Shown: positions 34,636 through 44,351, counted from the stretch's first letter. The stretch is DNA of 64,000 nt from Clostridium cellulovorans 743B (GCF_000145275.1 NC_014393.1:3720001-3784000); one strand, 5' to 3'. Notes: generated by a model from the letters alone, not told the origin. Made by a program: numbers and translations.

Positions 34636-35661
34636 CTACTCTTTAGATTTAAAGAAACCTACTTTCCAACCGATTAATACTATTGCTGCCATAACCGTAG
34701 CTAATATTATATAGGAATTTGTAGAACTAACTTCTAAAGCTATTATAGATACAATTCCCAATATGCCACTTATTATATAAATAATAACAACAGCTTGAAC
34801 CTGTGATAAACCTAAATCAAGAAGTCTATGATGAAAATGCCCTTTGTCAGCTTGTAAAATCGGTTTACCATTAACCTTTCTTCTAATCATAGCGAAAAGT
34901 GTATCATATATAGGAATTCCTAAAGCTAAAATTGGTACTGCTACCGCGAAAGCTGTTGCAGATTTCACTGTTCCTACCATTGAAATTGCTGCTAAAAGAA
35001 ATCCTAATAACTGTGATCCTGTGTCACCTAAAAAAATCGTTGCTGGATGAAAGTTAAACATTAGAAATCCTAAAATACTTCCACATAAAATTATTGTTAA
35101 TGCAGCTACCATAGGTCTTCCATTTAAAATTGACATGAAAAAAATCGATAAAGAAGATATAAAAGCTACACCACCACACAAACCATCTAAGCCGTCGATT
35201 AAATTAAATGCATTTGTAACACCAATAATCCACAATATTGTTATTGGAATACTTAAATACTGTAGTGAAAAAAACTGGTCTCCAGTTCCAAAGGGATTGG
35301 TCAATAGTTGTATCTTTACTCCCATGACAATTAACATAACAGCTCCAGCTAACTGAAACATTATTTTGTATAATGGTCTTATTTCATATATATCATCCAA
35401 TATACCACCTACAACTATAGGAAGTGCACTAATTACAATGATAAATTTTAGTTTATCAAATTCACCAGTAAAAAACAGACTAACAACAGCAAAAGCTATG
35501 TATATACTTAGTCCACCAAGAAGCGGAGTATCTTTTGAATGTATTCGCCTTCCACCAGAAGCTATATCAACCGCTCCAATGACAAAAGCTATCTTTTTCA
35601 CTAACGGCACTAAAAGAAGGCATATTATGAACCCTAATAAAAATAGTTTTATGCTTATCAT
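34636..35661 (-). CDS. tagO: Undecaprenyl-phosphate GlcNAc-1-phosphate transferase
   Basis: TagO/WecA starts wall teichoic acid or similar polymers by moving GlcNAc-1-P to undecaprenyl phosphate at the membrane. The 341-residue protein has ten to eleven helices and the catalytic loops GGILDDIYEIRP, NAFNLIDGLDGLCGG and GHFHHRLLDLG. It is coupled with wecB downstream. The family also holds MraY, but the loops fit the GlcNAc group. Confidence 0.93.
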   Translation of the reverse strand: MISIKLFLLGFIICLLLVPLVKKIAFVIGAVDIASGGRRIHSKDTPLLGGLSIYIAFAVVSLFFTGEFDKLKFIIVISALPIVVGGILDDIYEIRPLYKIMFQLAGAVMLIVMGVKIQLLTNPFGTGDQFFSLQYLSIPITILWIIGVTNAFNLIDGLDGLCGGVAFISSLSIFFMSILNGRPMVAALTIILCGSILGFLMFNFHPATIFLGDTGSQLLGFLLAAISMVGTVKSATAFAVAVPILALGIPIYDTLFAMIRRKVNGKPILQADKGHFHHRLLDLGLSQVQAVVIIYIISGILGIVSIIALEVSSTNSYIILATVMAAIVLIGWKVGFFKSKE

Positions 35662-35810
35662 ATTTTTTCCTCAACTCATACTAAATTACTAATATTTTAA
35701 TATACATAATTAATAATTTAAAGTTTATTTCGTTATATCATTATTATTTTTTCTCTTTATATCTAAATAATACTAATAAATATTATCAATCTTTATCAGC
35801 TATTAGTAAA

Positions 35811-35833
35811 AAAATTCAGCATAGCTGAATTTT
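35811..35833 (-). terminator. Terminator of upp
   Basis: AAAATTCAGC and GCTGAATTTT pair around a 3-base loop; the minus strand continues with TTTTTTTACT. It separates upp from tagO. Confidence 0.88.
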
Positions 35834-35858
35834 CCCACTATTAACCATATAAACTAAT

Positions 35859-36488
35859 CTATTTTGTCCCAAATAATCTATCTCCAGCATCACCAAGTCC
35901 TGGAACAATATATCCTTTTTCATTTAGCTTTTCATCAATAGATGCTAAATAAATATCTACATCTGGATGAGCAACTTGAACTGCTTTTATACCTTCTGGA
36001 GAACCTAAAAGACACATCAATCTAATATATTTAGCGCCTCTTTTCTTAAGAAGTGATATCGCATCAATAGCAGATCCACCAGTAGCTAGCATTGGATCTG
36101 TTACTATTATATCTCTTTCTTCAATATCCTGAGGTAACTTACAGAAGTATTCCACTGGTTGAAGTGTCACTTCATCTCTATATAAGCCTATATGGCCAAC
36201 CTTTGCAGCTGGTATAAGTTTAAGCATACCATCTACCATACCAAGGCCAGCTCTTAAAATTGGCACTATAGCAACTTTTTTACCTGCTAACATTTTGCAA
36301 TCTGTTACGCAAATTGGTGTTTCAACCTTTACAGTTTCTGTTGGCATTTCTCTTGTTACTTCATAAGCCATAAGCATTGCAACTTCATTAACTAATTCTC
36401 TAAAATCTTTCGATCCAGTATTCTTATCTCTTATAAGTGCTAATTTATGTAGTATCAATGGATGTGTTATTTCAATTACTTTACTCAT
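35859..36488 (-). CDS. upp: Uracil phosphoribosyltransferase
   Basis: Upp salvages uracil to UMP with PRPP. The 209-residue protein has the PRPP-binding motif DPMLATGGSAIDAI and the uracil-binding C-terminal segment with YIVPGLGDAGDRLFGTK. Length is standard. It is the last gene of the run from the Sua5 gene through ywlE and rpiB, and a terminator follows it. Confidence 0.97.
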   Translation of the reverse strand: MSKVIEITHPLILHKLALIRDKNTGSKDFRELVNEVAMLMAYEVTREMPTETVKVETPICVTDCKMLAGKKVAIVPILRAGLGMVDGMLKLIPAAKVGHIGLYRDEVTLQPVEYFCKLPQDIEERDIIVTDPMLATGGSAIDAISLLKKRGAKYIRLMCLLGSPEGIKAVQVAHPDVDIYLASIDEKLNEKGYIVPGLGDAGDRLFGTK

Positions 36489-36507
36489 GGAAAACGTCCT
36501 CTCTAAA

Positions 36508-36957
36508 CTATTTGTTATATTTTTGTTCTATTAAACTTATTTTATCGATTCTTCTTTGATGTCTTTCACCTTCAAATTCTGTGTTTAAAAATATATCTAC
36601 TATATCTAAAGCTAAACCTTCACCTACTACTCTTGCACCCATAGCCAATATATTAGCATTATTATGTTGTCTTGTAGAATGAGCACTAAAAGTATCATGG
36701 CATAAAGCAGCTCTTATTCCTGGAACTTTATTTGCTGCAATACTTATTCCTATTCCTGTTCCACAAACAAGAATTCCAAAATCAAAATTCTTATCTTTAA
36801 CTTCTTCTGCAACCTTTAAAGCAAAATCTGAATAATCACAAGAAGCTTCTGACTCTGTTCCAAAGTCCTTAACTTCTATTCCTTTTTCTATAAGATGTTT
36901 TTGTATTGCATTTTTTAGTTGAAATCCAGCATGGTCTGATCCTAATGCTATTTTCAT
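36508..36957 (-). CDS. rpiB: Ribose-5-phosphate isomerase B
   Basis: RpiB interconverts ribose-5-P and ribulose-5-P. The 149-residue protein has GSDHAGFQLKNAI near the start, the catalytic cysteine in GILVCGTGIGISIAANK and the substrate arginines in HNNANILAMGARVVG. ATG 36957 follows GGAGGTG; the frame open to 37020 runs into the upstream gene and is not used. Confidence 0.95.
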   Translation of the reverse strand: MKIALGSDHAGFQLKNAIQKHLIEKGIEVKDFGTESEASCDYSDFALKVAEEVKDKNFDFGILVCGTGIGISIAANKVPGIRAALCHDTFSAHSTRQHNNANILAMGARVVGEGLALDIVDIFLNTEFEGERHQRRIDKISLIEQKYNK

Positions 36958-36985
36958 ATTTACACCTCCAAATTTATAAGAAAAA

Positions 36986-37441
36986 CTAAATATTCCAAAT
37001 ACCTTTTTTAAGTTTTTCAATTACTAATTCAATGTTATCTTTTAACTGCATAAAGGTTCTATGATATATATCTAAATTCCCTCCATAAGGATCGGAAACT
37101 TCATCATCACTCTCAGAAAATTCTTTTAAGGTAAAGGTTTTTTCTGACACTTCCGGAAAGTATGAAAGTAAAAACTCTTTGTGCCTTGATGTCATAGTTA
37201 ATATTAAATCACTGCTATCTACTAATCTTTTATTTACTTGAACAGCTTTTCTATCAATTAGTTCTACATCTAAATTATTTTTTAGTGATAAAGATGCATT
37301 TTTAGATATACTGCTGTCGGGAATTGCAGATACACCAGCAGAATAAGCTATTAGTCCTTCAACATCATTGATCTTATTAAATATAGCTTCTGCCATGCAG
37401 CTTCTACAAGTATTTCCAGTGCACACGAATAATATATTCAT
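36986..37441 (-). CDS. ywlE: Low-molecular-weight phosphatase, YwlE-type arginine phosphatase
   Basis: The 151-residue enzyme has the CX5R loop CTGNTCRS at residues 7-14 and the general acid in SDPYGG. Thr11 in the loop is the residue that gives Bacillus YwlE its phospho-arginine specificity, where tyrosine phosphatases have Ile. YwlE reverses McsB protein-arginine phosphorylation. The residue after the loop is Cys15, where Pro is usual. The neighbours (Sua5/YwlC, RpiB/YwlF, Upp) match the Bacillus ywlC-ywlE-ywlF-upp region. Confidence 0.88.
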   Translation of the reverse strand: MNILFVCTGNTCRSCMAEAIFNKINDVEGLIAYSAGVSAIPDSSISKNASLSLKNNLDVELIDRKAVQVNKRLVDSSDLILTMTSRHKEFLLSYFPEVSEKTFTLKEFSESDDEVSDPYGGNLDIYHRTFMQLKDNIELVIEKLKKGIWNI

Positions 37442-37495
37442 AAAATCCTCCTTCTCCCTTTGATCAATTAACTCTCTAATGCTGTAGAGTCATCA

Positions 37496-38548
37496 TTATA
37501 ACGAAATTATGTTATATCCAGCAGCTTTGTTTAATCGATTCATAATGGCTAATCCATATTCCTTTTCCTCAAAAGCTTCAGAAATTATGTATTCTACTCC
37601 TAGATCATCAAAGGTTCTAAGTACTCCAAAGAGATTCCTCCCTATAGAAGTTAAGTCACTTCTACTTCCTAAAGAAATAACCTCACCTTTTTTATAATAA
37701 GTTTTGGTTTCATCAGTCGCCATTATTCCAACTTTAATACCATCATCTATATAATTTTGCACTATTTCGTTTATTTTTTCAACTGTTTTATTAATTTCAC
37801 CTTTAATAATTATCACAGAAGCCTTTGGTGCATAATGTTTATATTTCATTCCTGGTGCCTTTGGTTTGAAATTCTGATCTGCTTTATTTAATAATGCTGG
37901 ATCAATATACGCCTCTGGCTGGATTTTCCTAATCATTTCAATGGTAATAGCTCCTGGCCTTAATACACATGGCGGCTCTACAGTACAATCAACTATGGTT
38001 GATTCTAAACCAACCTCTGAATTGCTTCCGCCTATTATACAATCTACCTTTCCCTCCAAATCCTCGATACATCTATTTATATCTGTTGGACTTGGCTTTC
38101 CAGATAAATTAGCTGAAGGTGCAGCAATAGGCACGCCCACTTCTTTAATTAAAGCTCTTGCTAAAGGATCTGAAGGCATTCTTATTCCAATTGTTTCAAG
38201 TCCTGCACTTGTCTTGTATGGTATACATGTTTCTTTATTTAATATAAACGTAATAGGACCTGGCCAAAAGTTATCCATAAGCATCTTTGCTGATGATGGT
38301 ATCTCTTTTACTAAGGGGAAAATATCATCTAATTGACTAATATGTACTATTAATGGGTTATCTTGAGGTCTTCCCTTTGCAATGAATATTTTTTCCACAG
38401 CATTTTCATCAAATGCGTTAGCTCCGAGACCATATACAGTTTCTGTAGGAAATGCTACAAGTCCACCATTTCTAATAACCTCTGCAACTTCTCTAAGTTT
38501 ATCCTTTTCGATATTATTTTCCTTAAAAATTAAAACTTTTGTATCCAT
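37496..38548 (-). CDS. ywlC: Sua5/YwlC L-threonylcarbamoyladenylate synthase
   Basis: This makes threonylcarbamoyl-AMP from threonine, bicarbonate and ATP, the first step of t6A. The 350-residue length shows a full Sua5 form: the YrdC domain (PTETVYGLGANA, IFIAKGRPQDNPLIVHI, IAAPSANLSGKPSPT) in residues 1-210 and the Sua5 C-terminal domain from about 240. The bound threonylcarbamoyl-AMP would feed TsaBDE, whose genes start at the left end of the window. Confidence 0.95.
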   Translation of the reverse strand: MDTKVLIFKENNIEKDKLREVAEVIRNGGLVAFPTETVYGLGANAFDENAVEKIFIAKGRPQDNPLIVHISQLDDIFPLVKEIPSSAKMLMDNFWPGPITFILNKETCIPYKTSAGLETIGIRMPSDPLARALIKEVGVPIAAPSANLSGKPSPTDINRCIEDLEGKVDCIIGGSNSEVGLESTIVDCTVEPPCVLRPGAITIEMIRKIQPEAYIDPALLNKADQNFKPKAPGMKYKHYAPKASVIIIKGEINKTVEKINEIVQNYIDDGIKVGIMATDETKTYYKKGEVISLGSRSDLTSIGRNLFGVLRTFDDLGVEYIISEAFEEKEYGLAIMNRLNKAAGYNIISL

Positions 38549-38583
38549 TTCTTCACTATCCTTTTAAGTTTGTGTATGTAAAA

Positions 38584-39303
38584 TTAAAAAATATTTGATA
38601 TAAAAACGCCTAAAATAAATCCAATAAGAGTAGATATAGTTCTTGTCCTTCCATTCCATAGCTTTGTGGATTCAGGCAACATCTCACCAGTTATTACATA
38701 TAGCATTATTCCTGCTGCAATAGCAATTGATAAACCTATGAGATTAGGTGATACATTTCCAATATAGGCTCCTATAAATGTTCCTATAACCGTAGGCACC
38801 GCTGTTAAAAATGCATAAAGAATTATCCTACTCCTTTTTTCTCTTGCAACCATCAATGGTGCTGAGAAAGATATGCCCTCCGGAATATCATGTATCATAA
38901 TTATCAATGACATTTTAAACCCAATTGCTCCACTTGCAAAAAAACCACATCCCATTATTATTCCCTCAGGAAGATTATGAAACATAAGTCCTAAAGCTAT
39001 CATAGCTGCTACCTTTTTATGGTCATTATACTTGCTATCATTTCTTCTTATTACACTCTCAAGTACCATTAAAGTTAGCACTCCTATCAAAGAAAAAATT
39101 AATGTTCCAAATAAACTCCACTTTACCGCCTCTGGTATAAGATCAAAGGCAACTACAGATAACATTAATCCCGAGGCAAATCCAACAACATTACCAAGAA
39201 ATTTTTCTGACGGTTTCTTAATAATAATTCCAAGAAATGCGCCTAACACAGTTCCTAATATAGCCATAATACTGGCAATAAAAATGATATATACTACATT
39301 CAT
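38584..39303 (-). CDS. ZIP family metal transporter
   Basis: The 239-residue protein has eight hydrophobic helices. Helices four and five carry the ZIP metal motifs MFHNLPEGIIMG and MIHDIPEGISF. It would import zinc or a similar divalent metal such as iron or manganese; the metal cannot be read from the sequence. It lies between prfA-side genes and the Sua5 gene on the same strand. Confidence 0.92.
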   Translation of the reverse strand: MNVVYIIFIASIMAILGTVLGAFLGIIIKKPSEKFLGNVVGFASGLMLSVVAFDLIPEAVKWSLFGTLIFSLIGVLTLMVLESVIRRNDSKYNDHKKVAAMIALGLMFHNLPEGIIMGCGFFASGAIGFKMSLIIMIHDIPEGISFSAPLMVAREKRSRIILYAFLTAVPTVIGTFIGAYIGNVSPNLIGLSIAIAAGIMLYVITGEMLPESTKLWNGRTRTISTLIGFILGVFISNIF

Positions 39304-39468
39304 AAAATCCCCCCTATACTAATATGGTTATTTATATAGACAACATTTTATGATGTTTGTTTTTAATTATTAGAAACTTTATTAATTATTGAAATAATTA
39401 CTTAATATAAGATTTGTAACATTAAAGTTAACCTATGCATTTAATTGAAACATATATAAAAACATTTA

Positions 39469-40038
39469 TTACTTAGAACTAGCTATCTCTCTCATTGCTC
39501 CTTTAGAGAAAAATGCATCTAAAGCCCTTACATAAAGATGACTTAGTACTTCTTGCTTTATAAAGCCTCCACTAACTATACTTAAATAAAACAATTGATC
39601 TATTTCTTTAACATTTTGTATTCTTTCCGCTAACTCAACAAGTTCTTTATCATTTTCACTTAACTTATTAAGCCTTTTCCAAACCTTACCTCTAAGTTTT
39701 CTGTCTACGATTATATATAGAATAGAATTATTTTTCATATAAGAAAAATGAACTCCCTTTATAGCATCATAGGGTATAGTATTTGTTCTTTTAGGAATTC
39801 GAGTCATAATTTTTATATTTTTTAATGTAACTTCATATTTTAAATTCAACTCTTTATATTTTGTTACCATCGATAAAGCGCAAAGAATTTCTACTAAAAC
39901 CAACAATAATATCAAATGCCAATCAAATATCCTTGTAACATATAACAAACTAGGAAATAAAACAAAAACAAAACCCATAGATAGCATAAATCTTTTATAA
40001 GATTTTCTTTGCTTTCTAAGAGCTTTGTTTATTTTCAT
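39469..40038 (-). CDS. Unknown membrane protein next to prfA
   Basis: The 189-residue protein is not recognised. A basic N-terminus is followed by two membrane helices at about residues 19-34 and 41-57 and then a soluble part with beta-rich pattern (LKYEVTLKNIKIMTRIPKR, IPYDAIKGVHFSYMKNNSILYIIV), as in PH-like membrane proteins of Firmicutes. It starts 20 bases after the prfA stop, so it is in the same transcript. Confidence 0.65.
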   Translation of the reverse strand: MKINKALRKQRKSYKRFMLSMGFVFVLFPSLLYVTRIFDWHLILLLVLVEILCALSMVTKYKELNLKYEVTLKNIKIMTRIPKRTNTIPYDAIKGVHFSYMKNNSILYIIVDRKLRGKVWKRLNKLSENDKELVELAERIQNVKEIDQLFYLSIVSGGFIKQEVLSHLYVRALDAFFSKGAMREIASSK

Positions 40039-40057
40039 CTCGGCACCTCTTAATCTA

Positions 40058-41134
40058 TTATTGTTTTCCCATAGCTTCCATCTTTTTAGCTTGGTCTTCA
40101 GTTATTAAAGCATTAATAACTTCATCAATTGCTCCATCTAAAAATGAATCTAGTTTATATAATGTTAACCCTATTCTATGATCTGTAACTCTTCCTTGCG
40201 GATAGTTATAGGTTCTTATTCTTTCACTTCTATCACCAGTACCAACTTGGCTCTTTCTATCTTCAGCGATGGATGCGCTTCTTTCTGATTCTGCTTTTTC
40301 AAATAATCTAGCTTTAAGAACATTTAATGCCTTTTCCTTGTTTTTAAGCTGACTTTTTTCATCTTGACAAGATACAACTATACCAGTAGGTAAATGTGTA
40401 ATTCTTACAGCTGAGTCAGTGGTGTTAACGCATTGTCCTCCGTGTCCGGAAGCTCTGAATACATCTATTCTTAAATCATTTGCACTTATTTCTATTTCTA
40501 CATCATCCACTTCTGGCATTATAGCTACAGTAGCTGTTGATGTATGAATTCTTCCTGATGATTCTGTGTCTGGAACTCTTTGTACTCTGTGGACTCCACT
40601 TTCATACTTAAGCTTGCTATAAGCTCCAGTGCCCTTAATCATCATTACTATTTCTTTAATACCACCAAGGTCTGTTGGGTTTATAGATATCGTTTCAACT
40701 CTACATCCATGAGTTTCTGCATATCTTGCATACATTCTTGTTAGATTATTCGCAAACAATGCAGCTTCTTCTCCACCAGCACCTGCTCTAATTTCTACAT
40801 AAACGTTCTTATCATCATTAGGATCCTTTGGCAGTAATAAAATTCTTAATTCTTCTTCATATTTATTCTTTAATATTTCTAACTCTTTTATTTCTTCACT
40901 TGCTAATTCTTTAAGTTCTGGATCTAATGACCCATCTTGAATCATTTCCTTGTTATCCTCAATGTCTTCAATTGTTTTTTTATATTCTTTATATTTATTA
41001 ACAACTATACCTAAGTCAGAATGTTCTTTACATAGTTTTTGCCATTCTTTTTGGTTTGACATAATTGATGGATCACTTATCTTAATGGATAACTCATCAT
41101 ATTTATTTTCGATGAAGTTTAATCTCTCTAACAT
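40058..41134 (-). CDS. prfA: Peptide chain release factor 1
   Basis: RF1 reads UAA and UAG. The 358-residue protein has the codon-recognition segment RVQRVPDTESSGRIHTSTATVA and the catalytic GGQ in SGHGGQCVNTTDSAVR. PrmC, which methylates the GGQ glutamine, is encoded directly upstream. Unlike prfB, no frameshift is needed. Confidence 0.97.
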   Translation of the reverse strand: MLERLNFIENKYDELSIKISDPSIMSNQKEWQKLCKEHSDLGIVVNKYKEYKKTIEDIEDNKEMIQDGSLDPELKELASEEIKELEILKNKYEEELRILLLPKDPNDDKNVYVEIRAGAGGEEAALFANNLTRMYARYAETHGCRVETISINPTDLGGIKEIVMMIKGTGAYSKLKYESGVHRVQRVPDTESSGRIHTSTATVAIMPEVDDVEIEISANDLRIDVFRASGHGGQCVNTTDSAVRITHLPTGIVVSCQDEKSQLKNKEKALNVLKARLFEKAESERSASIAEDRKSQVGTGDRSERIRTYNYPQGRVTDHRIGLTLYKLDSFLDGAIDEVINALITEDQAKKMEAMGKQ

Positions 41135-41204
41135 TCATTAATCACTCCGTATGAAAATTTTTTTCAATTCAACATTATAACACATAATTTTGCATATAAC
41201 AACC

Positions 41205-42056
41205 TTATAGGTATCTTCCTAATACAACCCTGTCGTTATTTCCAAGATCTTTCTTTACTATAACATCTATAAATCCATATTCTTTTAACAATTCAGACAC
41301 TTCTTCGCCTTGATCATAACCAATTTCAAAAGCCAAAAGTCCTCCCTTATTTAAAAATTTACAGCTATCCTTAGTGATTTTTCTATAAAAAATTAATCCA
41401 TCTTCTCCACCGTCTAAAGCTAAATGTGGTTCATAATTCTTTACATCCTCCATAAGTGCTTCTATTACACTGGTTCTTATATACGGTGGGTTTGATACTA
41501 TAACATCGTACTTCTTATGTAATCCCTCTGCAAAGCTTAAAAGATCACTTCGGTAAAACTCAACATTTTTTTCAACTTTTAATTTAAATATATTTTCTTT
41601 AGCTATTTCCTCAGCAATCTCAGAAATATCGCAAATATCTATCGTTGTAGTTGGTCTATGATATCCAATTGCTATACCTATAGCTCCAGTGCCAGTACAT
41701 ACATCACATATATCTTTATAGTTATTTTTATCAATATAGTTTAACACTTCCTCAACCAATATCTCAGTGTCAGCTCTAGGAATCAAAACGCCTTCTTTAA
41801 CCTTAAAGGATAATTCCATAAATGTCGCATTTCCTAATATATATTGAAGAGGCCTTTTTCTTCCTCTTTCTTCGATGAAATTGAAAAATATATCTTCCGA
41901 CTCTTTATCTACTTCATCCAACCCATTGATAATTAAATATAGTCGATCTTTTTTTAAAATATTAGAGAGAAGATCTAACGCATCTTCTCTACCATATTCT
42001 ACATTATTATCAATTAAAGTCTTAGTTCCTATGTTTAATAGTTCCTTAATATTCAT
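41205..42056 (-). CDS. prmC: PrmC, release factor glutamine methyltransferase
   Basis: The 283-residue SAM-dependent enzyme methylates the GGQ glutamine of RF1 and RF2. It has the N-terminal helical domain, SAM motif I as ICDVCTGTGAIGIAIG and the active-site NPPY in VIVSNPPYIR. It lies between a DUF1385 gene and prfA, the usual Firmicute order. Confidence 0.95.
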   Translation of the reverse strand: MNIKELLNIGTKTLIDNNVEYGREDALDLLSNILKKDRLYLIINGLDEVDKESEDIFFNFIEERGRKRPLQYILGNATFMELSFKVKEGVLIPRADTEILVEEVLNYIDKNNYKDICDVCTGTGAIGIAIGYHRPTTTIDICDISEIAEEIAKENIFKLKVEKNVEFYRSDLLSFAEGLHKKYDVIVSNPPYIRTSVIEALMEDVKNYEPHLALDGGEDGLIFYRKITKDSCKFLNKGGLLAFEIGYDQGEEVSELLKEYGFIDVIVKKDLGNNDRVVLGRYL

Positions 42057-42071
42057 AGTAGTTCCTCTTTT

Positions 42072-43130
42072 TTATTCCACACTAAAATTATTTTCTTCTA
42101 CAACTTCCTTATCGCTTAAACCTGCTTCCTGTTCTGATACAGATTGCTCTAATTTCGTTCCTTCTTCAGCTTTTTCATCAGACTTATCTCTTTGCATATT
42201 TTTAATTTCCTCAACAGTTTTTATACCTTCTGCTACTTGCAAGGATACTATTGCAACCTCTAGCATCTCTAAATCTGGTTGCTTTGTTGTAAGTTTTTGG
42301 AGCATCATTCCAGGATATGCTATTACATGTCCTAATTTACTTTTAGTATTTCCAAGCCATCTAATCAATTCATAGGTGATTCCCGAAACCACAGGGAGCA
42401 ATAAAAGCTTAAAAAACATTCTTTCTAATATACTTCCCCAATTTAAAAAGGAAAATAGAAAAATACTTACTGCCATGACAAGAAACATAAAATTTGTTCC
42501 ACATCTTGGGTGAAGAGTTCCAAACTTGTCAGCATTTTCTGGTGTTAATTCTAACTGATTCTCATAACAATATATGGTCTTATGTTCTGCACCATGATAC
42601 TGAAACACCCTATAAATATCCTCCATTTTACTTATAGCAAAAAGATATAACAAAAATATAACGAGACTCATAATCCCTTCTATAAAACTTAGGATAAAAC
42701 TACTATCTACATTCATCTTCTTTATTAATCCAGTTATTGCAGTTGGGACTACCATAAACAATAACATTGCCAATGCAACTCCAAGAAGCATTGATATTCC
42801 TACCACAATATCCCCTGCTTTATCCTTAAACACCTTATAAAACCATTGTTCAAATTTAGATGGTTCTCCATCCTCTTCATCATCTTCAAAGAAAGAAGAT
42901 GAATAATTTAAACTTTTAACTCCTACTATTAACGAATCTATCAAATTTAAAAAACCTCTGATAAAAGGTAAAGCAGTTATCTTATTCTTTTTTGTTATAG
43001 GAAATATAGGTTCAAGTTTTATCTCAATTTTGCCATCAGCTTTTCTTACCGCTGTAGCTATACCTTTTTCGCCACGCATCATAACGCCTTCAATTACTGC
43101 TTGTCCTCCAACCTTCGCTTTTTTACTCAT
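42072..43130 (-). CDS. DUF1385 membrane protein
   Basis: The 352-residue protein has the family start KAKVGGQAVIEGVMMRGEKG, three to four membrane helices and the HGAEHKTIYCYE motif with LHPRCGTNFMF. The role is unknown, though the His-rich motif suggests metal binding. ATG 43130 follows GGAGAAT and overlaps the tdk end by 8 bases. The C-terminal 50 residues are acidic and likely disordered. Confidence 0.88.
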   Translation of the reverse strand: MSKKAKVGGQAVIEGVMMRGEKGIATAVRKADGKIEIKLEPIFPITKKNKITALPFIRGFLNLIDSLIVGVKSLNYSSSFFEDDEEDGEPSKFEQWFYKVFKDKAGDIVVGISMLLGVALAMLLFMVVPTAITGLIKKMNVDSSFILSFIEGIMSLVIFLLYLFAISKMEDIYRVFQYHGAEHKTIYCYENQLELTPENADKFGTLHPRCGTNFMFLVMAVSIFLFSFLNWGSILERMFFKLLLLPVVSGITYELIRWLGNTKSKLGHVIAYPGMMLQKLTTKQPDLEMLEVAIVSLQVAEGIKTVEEIKNMQRDKSDEKAEEGTKLEQSVSEQEAGLSDKEVVEENNFSVE

Positions 43131-43716
43131 ATAATTCTCCTTCTCGTGGCACCTGATGACAGTTTCTACATCTTGCCTCATAGGATTCCGTTGCCCCAAT
43201 CAAAACTATTTTATCTTCATATTTAGCTGGCATTCCGTTAATTAATCTTTGAGTCCTTGTAGCAGGATTTCCACACTTCATACATATAGCGGTTATCTTA
43301 TCAACGAATTCAGCAATAGCCATAAGCTTAGGCATAATCCCAAAGGGTTCCCCTCTAAAATCCGTATCCAATCCTGCACATATTATTCTTTTATGTTCAT
43401 TTGCAAGTTCAGAAACAACATCAACTAATTCATCATCAAAAAACTGAACCTCATCTATAGCTACGACCTTTGTATCATCTTCTAATAGTTCTAATATTTC
43501 TCTAGAAGAACTGACAGCCACTCCATCAACTCTTTCTCCACAATGTGAAACCACAGCTTCATCATCATACCTATTATCAATAGCAGGTTTAAAAACTTGC
43601 ACCTTTAGATTACCTATCCTAGCTCTTTTTACCCTTCTGATAAGTTCTTCTGATTTACCACTATACATAGGTCCACATACTACTTCAATCCAACCATGAT
43701 CCGTAGGTCTATACAT
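43123..43716 (-). CDS. tdk: Thymidine kinase
   Basis: Tdk phosphorylates thymidine for salvage. The 197-residue type II enzyme has Walker A GPMYSGKS at residues 15-22, Walker B VVAIDEVQFF and two zinc CxxC pairs (CMKCGN and CRNCHQ). It heads the run tdk, DUF1385 gene, prmC, prfA. Confidence 0.96.
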   Translation of the reverse strand: MYRPTDHGWIEVVCGPMYSGKSEELIRRVKRARIGNLKVQVFKPAIDNRYDDEAVVSHCGERVDGVAVSSSREILELLEDDTKVVAIDEVQFFDDELVDVVSELANEHKRIICAGLDTDFRGEPFGIMPKLMAIAEFVDKITAICMKCGNPATRTQRLINGMPAKYEDKIVLIGATESYEARCRNCHQVPREGELYE

Positions 43717-44002
43717 TTATACTACACCTCCACTAAATTAACAAACCTATTGTAGCAGATAAAAAAATTAATATAAAGTCTTTTATTTTTTCAAAACAGT
43801 CAAATTTTTATCAAATAATCACATACAAATAATTATGTATGTTTTTTAATTAAATCTTCTTAGTACATACAATTTAACTAACATCGATATCATAAAATAA
43901 TTTTATTAAAATATCTATTAACGTTTATTTTAATTTGGGACCACCAAAAGAAAACATTAATTGGAACATCTATATGTTACCCTAAAACTTGTATTTATTT
44001 TA
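43717..44002. other. Gap between tdk and the rpmE promoter
   Basis: These AT-rich bases must hold the tdk promoter on the minus strand; I see no clear hexamers and no other feature. Confidence 0.5.
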
Positions 44003-44031
44003 TTGACCTGTTCAAATACTTATGCTATACT
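44003..44031 (+). promoter_or_regulatory. Promoter of rpmE
   Basis: TTGACC (44003-44008) and TATACT (44026-44031) are 17 bases apart. The leader that follows has a small hairpin TAAACAT-AATA-ATGTTTA (44049-44066) before the AGGTGA ribosome binding site, possibly an L31 autoregulatory leader. Confidence 0.8.
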
Positions 44032-44086
44032 TTTAAGGGTTAAAGACTAAACATAATAATGTTTAAAATATGTGAGGTGAACAATA

Positions 44087-44296
44087 ATGAGAGAAGGCAT
44101 ACATCCAGAATACCATAGCGATGCTTTGGTTAAGTGTGCATGTGGAAACACTTTTACAACAGGTTCAATTAAGAAAGAATTAAAAGTGGAAATATGCTCT
44201 AAATGCCATCCATTCTTCACTGGTAAGCAAAAACTAGTTGACGTTGGTGGAAGAGTAGAAAAATTCATGAAGAAATTCAACTTAGAGAACAAATAA
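44087..44296 (+). CDS. rpmE: Ribosomal protein L31, zinc form
   Basis: The 69-residue protein has the L31 pattern MREGIHPEYHSDALVKCACG, FTTGS and CSKCHPFFTGKQK. The C-x-C and C-x-x-C cysteines mark the zinc-binding form (RpmE1), used when zinc is sufficient. It is read on the plus strand from its own promoter and has its own terminator, although in related genomes rpmE usually sits in line between rho and tdk on the same strand. The ORF on the other strand here is a shadow. Confidence 0.95.
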   Translation: MREGIHPEYHSDALVKCACGNTFTTGSIKKELKVEICSKCHPFFTGKQKLVDVGGRVEKFMKKFNLENK

Positions 44297-44302
44297 AAAA
44301 CG

Positions 44303-44336
44303 AAGCAGCTTCTAAAGAAGCTGCTTTATTTTTATC
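44303..44336 (+). terminator. Terminator of rpmE
   Basis: AAGCAGCTTC and GAAGCTGCTT pair around TAAA and are followed by TATTTTTAT. Confidence 0.92.
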
Positions 44337-44351
44337 TTATATAAAACTTAT

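Noticed and set aside
44047..44292. 81-codon ORF antisense to rpmE
   Set aside because: rpmE matches L31 on the plus strand with promoter and terminator; the antisense frame has no features.
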